A DNA stretch of 64,000 nt from Rhizobium leguminosarum bv. trifolii WSM2297. Its GTDB lineage: Bacteria > Pseudomonadota > Alphaproteobacteria > Rhizobiales > Rhizobiaceae. The stretch covers positions 409,154-473,153 of the forward strand of contig NZ_JH719395.1 of assembly GCF_000271845.1 (NCBI RefSeq), read 5' to 3'. Each line of letters starts with the position of its first letter. Positions within the stretch are counted from its first letter, which is position 1. Shown here piece by piece: positions 58,031-64,000 of the stretch. Both the position numbers and the translations under genes were made by a program. The notes under the pieces are model-generated. The model worked only from the letters and a program-made list of their open reading frames with translations, ran no database searches and was not told where the DNA came from.

Positions 58031-58540
58031 TCAATTCGTCGCTTTCTGGACGGTAATGTCGCCAAATTCGTCGATCAGCACGGTCCAACCATCCGGCTCG
58101 GCATTGGGATCGGTCTTCAGATAGATCGTCGCGAACAGCCCCGGTTCCTTGATGATGCCGTTCGAATTTTCCGGGCGTATGTCGGTAATATAAGGTTTCA
58201 GGTCGCTGATCTCCTGCAGCTCGACGGTAGAAGCGATCGCCGGGCCGGTCTCGGTCTGGGCAATCTGCTGCAGATAGACCTTCGAGGTCCTGTCCGCCTG
58301 GCGGACGGCAAAGAGTTTGTAGTAGCCGTGGCGCTGCGTCGCCTTTCCCGCGGGGTCGACGACCTTCTCTGCGCCCGTCGGCGCCCGCTCGACATCAGGT
58401 GCGTTGCCGTCATCCTCCCAGTAGCCGGTGCTGGTCGCGAAAATCACCGAGGCCGGCAGGATGGCATCCTGCGCCGGCACGGCTGCGGCCGACCAGCCGA
58501 TGAGAAAAACGGTGGTCATCAAAATCCGTCGCATTGCCAT
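58031..58540 (-). CDS. exported protein of unknown function
   Basis: This encodes 169 residues. A signal peptide (MRRILMTTVFLIGWSAAAVPA) with cleavage after PAQ or VPA precedes a ~145-residue soluble domain with no cysteine. YWEDDGNAP, GYYKLFAVRQADRTSKVYLQQI and WTVLIDEFGDITVQ suggest a beta-rich fold. I do not recognise the family. It lies 4 bases after nadK on the same strand, so the two are probably co-transcribed. An alternative start is two codons in. Confidence 0.82.
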   Translation of the reverse strand: MAMRRILMTTVFLIGWSAAAVPAQDAILPASVIFATSTGYWEDDGNAPDVERAPTGAEKVVDPAGKATQRHGYYKLFAVRQADRTSKVYLQQIAQTETGPAIASTVELQEISDLKPYITDIRPENSNGIIKEPGLFATIYLKTDPNAEPDGWTVLIDEFGDITVQKATN

Positions 58541-58544
58541 CGTC

Positions 58545-59318
58545 TCAATCCTTGAACTGCTCGGCGAGGATACGGTCGGACCAGGAGCGGTCGGGATCGG
58601 AAAGGATGCGTGCCGTCATATGCTCCGACTGGGCAATGCGGACATGCAGCACCGATTTGACCTCGGTATTGTCGGCCACCGCGTTCACCGGCCGCTTCAC
58701 CGGTTCAAGAACGTCGATATCGACGGTCACCTTGTTCGGCAGCAATGCGCCCCGCCAGCGCCGTGGTCGGAAAGCGCTGACCGGCGTCATGGCGAGCAGT
58801 GGCGCCTCGAGCGGCAGGATCGGGCCATGGGCGGAAAGATTGTAGGCCGTCGACCCGGCAGGCGTCGCCACCATCAGCCCGTCGCAGATCAGCTCCTCCA
58901 GGCGCACGCGCCCGTCGACCGTCACTTTCAGGTTCGCAGCCTGATAGGACTGGCGGAAAAGATAGACCTCGTTGATGGCGAGCGCCGTCGAATTGGTGCC
59001 GTCGGCATTGGCCGTCGTCATCTGCAATGGCCGGAAGACGTTTTCAACGGCGAGGCAGATGCGCTCCTGAAGCTGTTCGCTGCGATAGTCGTTCATCAGA
59101 AAGCCGACCGAGCCGCGGTTCATGCCGTAGACCAGCTTGCCGGAGTTCATGGTGTTGTGCAGCGTCTGCAGCATGAAACCATCGCCGCCGAGCGCAACGA
59201 TGACATCGGCATCGTCGGCCGGCACATCGCCATAGATGCGAATCAACTCCTCGCGCGCGGCGAGCGCCTCCGTCGTCGGTGAGGCGATAAAGGAAAGAGT
59301 CTGAAATGAACGGCCCAT
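58545..59318 (-). CDS. nadK: NAD kinase
   Basis: This enzyme phosphorylates NAD to NADP. It is 257 residues, the short alphaproteobacterial form. The GGDG motif is at 44-47. NE in ALAINEVYLFR and the glycine-rich DGLMVATPAGSTAYNLSAHGP region bind NAD. Its neighbours upstream on + begin with tRNA-Thr. Confidence 0.95.
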   Translation of the reverse strand: MGRSFQTLSFIASPTTEALAAREELIRIYGDVPADDADVIVALGGDGFMLQTLHNTMNSGKLVYGMNRGSVGFLMNDYRSEQLQERICLAVENVFRPLQMTTANADGTNSTALAINEVYLFRQSYQAANLKVTVDGRVRLEELICDGLMVATPAGSTAYNLSAHGPILPLEAPLLAMTPVSAFRPRRWRGALLPNKVTVDIDVLEPVKRPVNAVADNTEVKSVLHVRIAQSEHMTARILSDPDRSWSDRILAEQFKD

Positions 59319-59475
59319 GCAATGCCCTTTGTGAAGCTGCTCTAGCTAACGGATAAAGGGCTGGTGCGACAAGGACGTTTTCTCTAGCCACGTGTTTTGA
59401 GCGGCAGCTGACCTGTCCGCACAGACGCGAATTTTCCTTTACAGAATCATAGAATCTGCTAGTTGGGCACCTGTT

Positions 59476-59551
<76 letters not shown>

Positions 59552-59855
59552 GCCTACGCTCTGTGAGCTTCGGCTCGGCGAGCCGAAGAGAGCAGCTAAG
59601 CGGGGGCTGTCGCGCCGTAGTTCTGTCAGGAACGAAGGCGGACTGGTTCAAGAATGCTCCCGTTAGCTGCGCCATCTTTCCCTACGATACCGTCTGCTAA
59701 CCCATAGTCTGGGTTCGACTCTGTTGCGCTCAATCGCAGCAGCAGACCTTTTCCGCCATCATGTATCGTTTGATGAACCTTGTCTGAAGGGCTGCTTCAG
59801 CGCCAATTCAGCCGTGCGCTCCTATCTTCGCCTCATCATCAATGAGGAAACTGCC
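59552..59855 (+). other. intergenic region after tRNA-Thr
   Basis: The 304 bases include a perfect 9-bp stem (CTTCGGCTC at 59568-59576, GAGCCGAAG at 59580-59588) 17 bases after the tRNA, probably its 3' processing or termination stem. I see no gene or attachment-site repeat of the tRNA 3' end here. Confidence 0.45.
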
Positions 59856-60197
59856 ATGAGGCTCGCACATCTCTTTATCGCCGCAACCATGTCCGTCGGT
59901 GCGGCTTTTTCGTCCGTCGCCCCGGCGGCGGCCATGCCCGTCGACCGGCCGGCGGTGTCGGCGCAGGGCGATATCGTTCAAATCCGTGATGGCTGGCGAC
60001 ATGATCGCGACCGGGACTACCGTGACGACCGTGGCTGGCGTGACGACGGTGGCTGGCGCGACGAGCGCGATTGGCGCCGGTCCGACTGGCGCGACGATGA
60101 CCGTCGTTGGCGCCGGTGGCGTGCCGAGCGTTGGCATGAACGCCGCGAGTGGCGCCATCGCGATCGCGATATGCCTTTCTGGCTCTACCGCAGCTGA
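59856..60197 (+). CDS. exported Arg/Asp/Trp-rich protein
   Basis: This encodes 113 residues. A signal peptide to about residue 24 (AAPAAA-type end) is followed by ~25 ordinary residues. A low-complexity tail then repeats units such as DDRGWRDDGGWRDERDWRRSD, with high Arg, Asp, Trp and His. Similar short exported RDW-rich proteins are frequent in rhizobia, function unknown. GAGGAAA precedes the ATG at 59856. A terminator follows the stop. Confidence 0.82.
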   Translation: MRLAHLFIAATMSVGAAFSSVAPAAAMPVDRPAVSAQGDIVQIRDGWRHDRDRDYRDDRGWRDDGGWRDERDWRRSDWRDDDRRWRRWRAERWHERREWRHRDRDMPFWLYRS

Positions 60198-60201
60198 CGA
60201 T

Positions 60202-60230
60202 AAACGGCCCGGATCGTCCGGGCCGTTTTC
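60202..60230. terminator. bidirectional terminator
   Basis: A perfect 12-bp stem (AAACGGCCCGGA/TCCGGGCCGTTT) with a 3-base loop and flanking T/A bases lies between the exported protein gene on + and a small gene ending at 60229 on -. It fits both. Confidence 0.85.
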
Positions 60231-60366
60231 AATGCGCGACGGGTTCGTTGACGCTCGCCTCGATCCTGCTGCCATTGCCGGTCTGGCCGGCGCCGGAGGG
60301 CGATAGGATGGCGATGCTGAGCACGGAAACGATCATGAAGGCGACGACGGCAATCATTATGCGCAT
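60229..60366 (-). CDS. 45-residue membrane protein
   Basis: This short gene reads MRIMIAVVAFMIVSVLSIAIL as a single membrane or signal-anchor helix, then a ~24-residue polar tail (SPSGAGQTGNGSRIEA...). Codon third positions are GC-rich like those of real genes here, and GAGGA lies about 10 bases ahead of the ATG. It is downstream of another small membrane gene on the same strand. No family is recognised. Confidence 0.6.
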   Translation of the reverse strand: MRIMIAVVAFMIVSVLSIAILSPSGAGQTGNGSRIEASVNEPVAH

Positions 60367-60427
60367 AGGCGTTCAATCCTCATTCGGTGGGGATTAACGC
60401 GCGATTGCCGTCGGCGTTCCTATCAGC

Positions 60428-60586
60428 CTATTGCACCGTTCCCGGCGTCGCGGGGCCGGGCGCCGTCGGCGACAGGGGATCGGGCTGGTGGATCGGATGC
60501 GAGGTGTCCACCCAGATGATGCTCAGAATGATTCCGACGAAGACCGCGATGAAGAGGATACCGAAAATCAGCGGTCGAATAGCCAT
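60428..60586 (-). CDS. 52-residue membrane protein
   Basis: This short gene reads MAIRPLIFGILFIAVFVGII and onward as one membrane helix (about 5-26), then WVDTSHPIHQPDPLSP and a Pro/Thr-rich tail. AAGGA lies about 12 bases before the ATG. The helix plus proline-rich exterior resembles small inner-membrane anchors. It is in tandem with the 45-residue gene (61-base gap). Function is unknown. Confidence 0.6.
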   Translation of the reverse strand: MAIRPLIFGILFIAVFVGIILSIIWVDTSHPIHQPDPLSPTAPGPATPGTVQ

Positions 60587-60791
60587 GATGGGGATCGTTC
60601 CTTCTTGCTTCCGACCGGTCGTTGCGATCGGTCATCGCCCGATCATAGTGCTCCAGGAGGTCTTTCCAAGGCAAAATCGAATTTCTCCGGCATCGGCCGA
60701 ACCTTGCGTGGCTATCGCCGGTACCCGTTTTCCATCTGTCGCACCGGGTTGAACTGTGTCAGGGATGCCTGAAACAGTTGGGGATGGCGTC

Positions 60792-61526
60792 ATGAAACGG
60801 ACGGTTACAGCATCGGTCATTGTCGCGGCATGCGTCTCCTTCGCCGGAGCCTCTGAAAACGCAGCAGCTTTCGACAAGCCGAAAAAAGTGGATGTCGTCG
60901 CGCTGCCGAAGGATGAGCTCAACCCCGATGCAAGGCCGATGATCACCTGCAGCCGCTATCCCGCCTTCATGGTCAAGGAGGTCGATCTCGGTGAGGTCGG
61001 CGCTGAAAAGCTGGCGCTGCTTGCCGCCGATGCGCGGTGTGAGCGCACAAGCGAGGGCGAGCGCGTCATCGCGGACGATACGGCCGGTTATGTCATGGGT
61101 GTCAGCGGCGGTTTCGTCTTCTTCCGGGCGGCGGACGGGTGGAACGGCGGGCTGCCCTTCGTCATCTACGATGCGGCGACCGGCGAGCGGCTGCTCGACG
61201 ATTCCCTCGATGGCGATGATTTTGCCTCGATCAGGAGCGGCAAGGGCGAGCTGACCGTCGATTTCCGCCGCGTCTACACCGCATCCTGCTCGCTCTACCT
61301 GGAGGGCACTGCCTGTGCGAAGACGATCGCCGCCGCTACCGGTCTGTCGCAACTGCCGGATTGCGCCGCCGCCTACAAGGCGGAAGTCAAACGCAGTCCC
61401 GATCACGCCAGCGAAATCGAGAAATTGACGAGCGTCATCGTCTATCCCATCGAGCTTGCCTATGCGGCCGGCGATACGACGCGCCGGCCGATGGACGGCC
61501 CGACCACTTGCAGGACGCCCGACTGA
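60792..61526 (+). CDS. exported protein of unknown function
   Basis: This encodes 244 residues. A signal peptide (TVTASVIVAACVSFAGASENAAA) is followed by a soluble domain with six cysteines that could pair (ITCSRYP, ARCERT, ASCSLYLEGTAC, LPDC, TTCRTPD). I recognise no domain. ATG 60792 has GGGGATGG ahead. It converges on the inhibitor-like gene, whose stop is 8 bases away. Confidence 0.82.
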   Translation: MKRTVTASVIVAACVSFAGASENAAAFDKPKKVDVVALPKDELNPDARPMITCSRYPAFMVKEVDLGEVGAEKLALLAADARCERTSEGERVIADDTAGYVMGVSGGFVFFRAADGWNGGLPFVIYDAATGERLLDDSLDGDDFASIRSGKGELTVDFRRVYTASCSLYLEGTACAKTIAAATGLSQLPDCAAAYKAEVKRSPDHASEIEKLTSVIVYPIELAYAAGDTTRRPMDGPTTCRTPD

Positions 61527-61533
61527 CCGAGGA

Positions 61534-62226
61534 TCAGCGCCGTACGAGCGAAAGCGGCTTGCCGCCTTCCTGTTTCGATTTGTCGAAATTGCCGTCGGTG
61601 CGCATGTCGAATCCGAGCGACGAACCGTCACCGCCCATCAGCGTGAGGGCGAAACCCTCTATATGCCAGACCGCAAGCTTCAGCTTGGCGACATTGGCAG
61701 CACAGTCACCGGAAGGTGACAATGCCGCATTGCCGTCCGTCCCGACATTGCTGTCGAGCGTGACGCCGCAAAGCCTTTCTCCGTCCGGCCGCTGCATTGT
61801 CCACCTCCCGGCAAGGCTATTGAAGGTCGGCAGGTGATCGACGCCGTCGGGGGCCGCGGTCAACAGGAGCGGCTTGCCGTCTTCCGTCTTCAGGGGAGAG
61901 CCCTCGTTTTCGACGAAACGGGCGAGCACCTTGCGCATGGGATCGATCAGGATGAGGCCGCCATTGCCGTCGAGATTCCAGGCGGCGGCTGCCGCGAGTG
62001 CCGGCAACGGCTTGGCGCAGGCGTCCTGGCCGGAAACCGAATAGCCGCCGATCGCCATGTCGGTTTCGAGCGTCATCCGGCATCCCACGCTCCCGTCTTC
62101 GGGCACGACGAGATAGGTTCCTGCCTGCGCTTTGAGAATATCGGGATCGATATCCTGTCCATATGCCAGACAGCAGTGGAGGAGGGCGGCTGCGGAAGCC
62201 GCGAGCCGAAAGACCAAACGGATCAT
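61534..62226 (-). CDS. exported AprI/Inh-type metalloprotease inhibitor-like protein
   Basis: This encodes 230 residues. A signal peptide (to about 23, ending AYG) precedes two repeats that look like Inh domains. The first is AGTYLVVPEDGSVGCRMTLE...CAKPLPALAAAAAWNLDGNGGLILIDPMRKVLARF. The second is AGRWTMQRPDGERLCGVTLD...CAANVAKLKLAVWHIEGFALTLM. Each has two cysteines that should form the conserved disulphide. Family members inhibit serralysin-type proteases; the target here is unknown. Confidence 0.82.
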   Translation of the reverse strand: MIRLVFRLAASAAALLHCCLAYGQDIDPDILKAQAGTYLVVPEDGSVGCRMTLETDMAIGGYSVSGQDACAKPLPALAAAAAWNLDGNGGLILIDPMRKVLARFVENEGSPLKTEDGKPLLLTAAPDGVDHLPTFNSLAGRWTMQRPDGERLCGVTLDSNVGTDGNAALSPSGDCAANVAKLKLAVWHIEGFALTLMGGDGSSLGFDMRTDGNFDKSKQEGGKPLSLVRR

Positions 62227-62263
62227 GACAGTCTCCTTTGTCTCGGCCCGTCTGCGGACCAGC

Positions 62264-63154
62264 CTATGCCTTCAGGTAAAGCCGCGCGGCATAAAGCGCG
62301 ATTGCTGCCGCATTCGAGACGTTCAGCGATTTGATCGCGCCGGGCATATCGAGACGGGCAAGGGCGTTGACGGTTTCCCGTGTCTTCTGGCGAAGCCCCT
62401 TGCCCTCGGAGCCGAGCACCAGCGCGACTTTCTCGCCCGAAAACGTGCCCTCGAGCGCCGCCGGCCCTTCCGAGTCGAGGCCGATGGTGGAGAAGCCGAG
62501 CTTGTGCAGTTCACCGAGCGCATCGGCGAGATTGGTCACCTGTATATAAGGTATCAGTTCCAGCGCGCCGGAGGCGGACTTGGCGAGCACACCCGACTCG
62601 GTCGGGCTATGTCTCTGGGTGGTGATAACGGCGCCGGCATTGAAGGCGACGGCCGAACGCATGATCGCGCCGACATTGTGGGGATCGGTGACCTGGTCGA
62701 GGACGAGCAGGAGAGGGCTGTCCTTCAGTGCTTCGAGCCGGCGGACCGGCAGCGGCCGTGTTTCCAGCATGACGCCCTGATGGATCGCCTCGGGGCCGAG
62801 CACCTTGTCGATATCCTGCGGCGAAACCATCTCGAAGGGAATGCCGAGCGTTTCGACGTCGACTTCGAGCCGCGCCAGCGCGTTCTGCGTCGCAAAGAGC
62901 TTGATCTTCTTGCGCTCGGGATTGTCGAGGGCGGCGCGCACCGTATGCAGGCCGTACAGATGCACCTGGTCGGGCGCCAGCGCCGGCGGCTTCCAGTCCT
63001 CAGACCCGCGCCTGCGTTTCTGCGGCTGAGGGGTCGGAATCTCGCCGCGTTCGCGCTTGGCGTCGCGGTGCGCGCGCCGCAGCGTGGCGTAATGCGTATC
63101 CTTGGCCGATGGGTCTGTCGCGGCCTTGCCGCCGGGTTTTTTGTCTTTGCTCAT
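62264..63154 (-). CDS. rlmB: 23S rRNA (guanosine-2'-O)-methyltransferase RlmB
   Basis: This SPOUT methyltransferase modifies G2251 of 23S rRNA. It is 296 residues. A basic N-terminal extension (about 1-62) is unusual in length. The substrate-binding domain (LYGLHTVRAALDNPERKKIKLFA) and the knot motifs NVGAIMRSA, VLVLGSEGKGL-like LVLGSEGKGL and SLNVSNAAAIALYAAR follow. Confidence 0.93.
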   Translation of the reverse strand: MSKDKKPGGKAATDPSAKDTHYATLRRAHRDAKRERGEIPTPQPQKRRRGSEDWKPPALAPDQVHLYGLHTVRAALDNPERKKIKLFATQNALARLEVDVETLGIPFEMVSPQDIDKVLGPEAIHQGVMLETRPLPVRRLEALKDSPLLLVLDQVTDPHNVGAIMRSAVAFNAGAVITTQRHSPTESGVLAKSASGALELIPYIQVTNLADALGELHKLGFSTIGLDSEGPAALEGTFSGEKVALVLGSEGKGLRQKTRETVNALARLDMPGAIKSLNVSNAAAIALYAARLYLKA

Positions 63155-63256
63155 GCGGCTTTATAGCCATGGCGCTCGCCGCCGCATAGGCTTTCTTTCA
63201 TATGCCGGCTTTCGGCGGAGAATGAAATTTTTCGTGTTTTTTCCGTTGTCATCGTG

Positions 63257-63285
63257 TTGACAGACGGAAATGCTCCGGTCATATA
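63257..63285 (+). promoter_or_regulatory. strong sigma-70 promoter for the tRNA-Tyr/tRNA-Gly (tuf) unit
   Basis: TTGACA (63257-63262) and CATATA (63280-63285) are spaced by 17 bases. Transcription would begin near 63293, about 65 bases before tRNA-Tyr. Confidence 0.7.
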
Positions 63286-63357
63286 CGCGGCGCAGACGAC
63301 GGGCGGCAACGCTTCGAAGTCTGACAAACTTGGTCTTCTAGATCCGGACGAAAAACT

Positions 63358-63442
63358 GGAGAGATGCCCGAGTGGTTAAAGGGGACGGACTGTAAATCCG
63401 TTGGCTCAGCCTACGTTGGTTCAAATCCAACTCTCTCCACCA
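63358..63442 (+). tRNA. tRNA-Tyr (anticodon GTA)
   Basis: This is an 85-base class II tRNA. The acceptor is GGAGAGA/TCTCTCC, the anticodon loop CTGTAAA gives GTA, there is a long variable arm, a T-arm GGTTCAAATCC and an encoded CCA. Confidence 0.96.
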
Positions 63443-63466
63443 TTCGTCATCGGATCGGACCACCCC

Positions 63467-63540
63467 GCGGGTATAGCTCAATGGTAGAGCAGCAGCCTTC
63501 CAAGCTGAATACGCGGGTTCGATTCCCGCTACCCGCTCCA
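63467..63540 (+). tRNA. tRNA-Gly (anticodon TCC)
   Basis: This is a 74-base tRNA with acceptor GCGGGTA/TACCCGC, D-arm GCTC...GAGC, anticodon loop CTTCCAA, a T-arm with GTTCGAT and an encoded CCA. It follows tRNA-Tyr by 24 bases. Confidence 0.96.
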
Positions 63541-63656
63541 GTTCTCCGAAGCCCGTTCATGCGCCCGACACTGCCGCGATAATTCCGCCCGCAGATGTTT
63601 CGCAAGCGGCTCTCGACTGACAGACGAGAGCGCTCCAGCCCTCGGCGCCCCGTGCC

Positions 63657-63827
63657 TCATCTCCCGCAGTCCACGCGATTTTCTTCAAGGATTTCAGTGA
63701 TTTTCCCCTGCATGCCGGCGAATCGCCTTGCAGCCGGCGAATTGTCCCCCATATGCGCTGTCACACCAAGAATGGCGTCTGCAATTAAGTCTTGCGCAAT
63801 TTCGCCGAAAGCCTTAAACGGCGGCAC
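63657..63827 (-). CDS. possible 56-residue protein opposite the tuf leader
   Basis: The minus strand between tRNA-Gly and tuf has a frame from GTG 63827 reading PPFKAFGEIAQDLIADAILG and later MGDNSPAARRFAGMQGKITEIL. It looks protein-like and helical, but codon use is not strongly biased and no clear ribosome site is present. It could equally be chance. Apart from this, the 335-base stretch 63541-63875 holds the tuf leader with no other gene. Confidence 0.25.
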   Translation of the reverse strand: MPPFKAFGEIAQDLIADAILGVTAHMGDNSPAARRFAGMQGKITEILEENRVDCGR

Positions 63828-63875
63828 TAAACCGGTTCGCCGGGGCCCACCATTTCGTTCACAGGAAGCATTCAA

Positions 63876-64000
63876 ATGGCAAAGAGTAAGTTTGAGCGCA
63901 ACAAGCCGCACGTCAACATCGGCACGATCGGCCACGTTGACCACGGCAAGACGTCTCTGACGGCAGCGATCACGAAGTACTTCGGTGAGTTCAAGGCGTA
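63876..64000 (+). CDS. tuf: elongation factor Tu, 5' part
   Basis: This GTPase delivers aminoacyl-tRNA to the ribosome. The first 41 codons are present and the gene runs off the window. It reads [20 protein letters not shown], then the P-loop [20 protein letters not shown] lies before the ATG. tRNA-Tyr and tRNA-Gly precede it, as in the E. coli tRNA-tufB operon. Confidence 0.97.

Overview
This 64 kb window is ordinary chromosome from a Rhizobium of the etli/leguminosarum type. This is inferred from GC-rich coding sequence, a complex I operon with rhizobial extra genes, DivK-PleD, the order topA-rnr-DUF983, and several rhizobial intergenic repeats. No external search was run, so the species is not fixed.

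Layout. (1) 1-14400: the nuo operon from the 3' part of nuoD to nuoN, all on +, with two non-canonical genes inside it. One is a small exported protein between nuoD and nuoE. The other is a helix-hairpin protein between nuoF and nuoG that shares its C-terminal domain with the extended NuoE. (2) 14400-21620: birA, rnj, a methylmalonyl-CoA epimerase gene, a DUF1467 gene, proS, lolC and lolD, all on +. A promoter and a possible small RNA sit before proS. (3) 21650-23860: an accessory patch. An intergenic repeat is split by a decayed IS110-family element. A DUF5680 gene behind a possible SOS box and a 28-residue membrane protein follow. (4) 23949-31362: dnaE1 on +, then on - an L,D-transpeptidase, dinB with a possible SOS box, a HAD-like protein and a DUF3572 protein. 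(5) 31495-33258: divK-pleD, followed by about 750 bp that may encode a structured RNA. (6) 34008-45520: a long - block, read right to left as pyrB, a degenerate pyrC, plsY, dprA, topA, rnr, DUF983, an MFS carrier and rpmG. (7) 45700-50930: an AidB-like acyl-CoA dehydrogenase, a second repeat copy that cuts off a vapC toxin gene and leaves its vapB, and rne. (8) 51459-56922: an N-acetylmuramoyl-L-alanine amidase, the penicillin-binding protein gene mrcA, and prfB with its programmed frameshift. (9) 56977-64000: a hydrolase, small exported proteins, nadK, tRNA-Thr, two very short membrane-protein genes, a protease-inhibitor-like protein, rlmB, tRNA-Tyr, tRNA-Gly and the start of tuf.

Most genes are housekeeping: respiration, lipoprotein export, envelope synthesis, RNA turnover, translation and replication. 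I did not find a clear new multi-gene system. The best leads are the IS110 element with its guide-RNA-like leader, the paired helix-hairpin domains in the nuo operon, the inactive-looking dihydroorotase beside pyrB, the toxin-less vapB, two candidate small RNAs, and three small membrane-protein genes of 28 to 52 codons.
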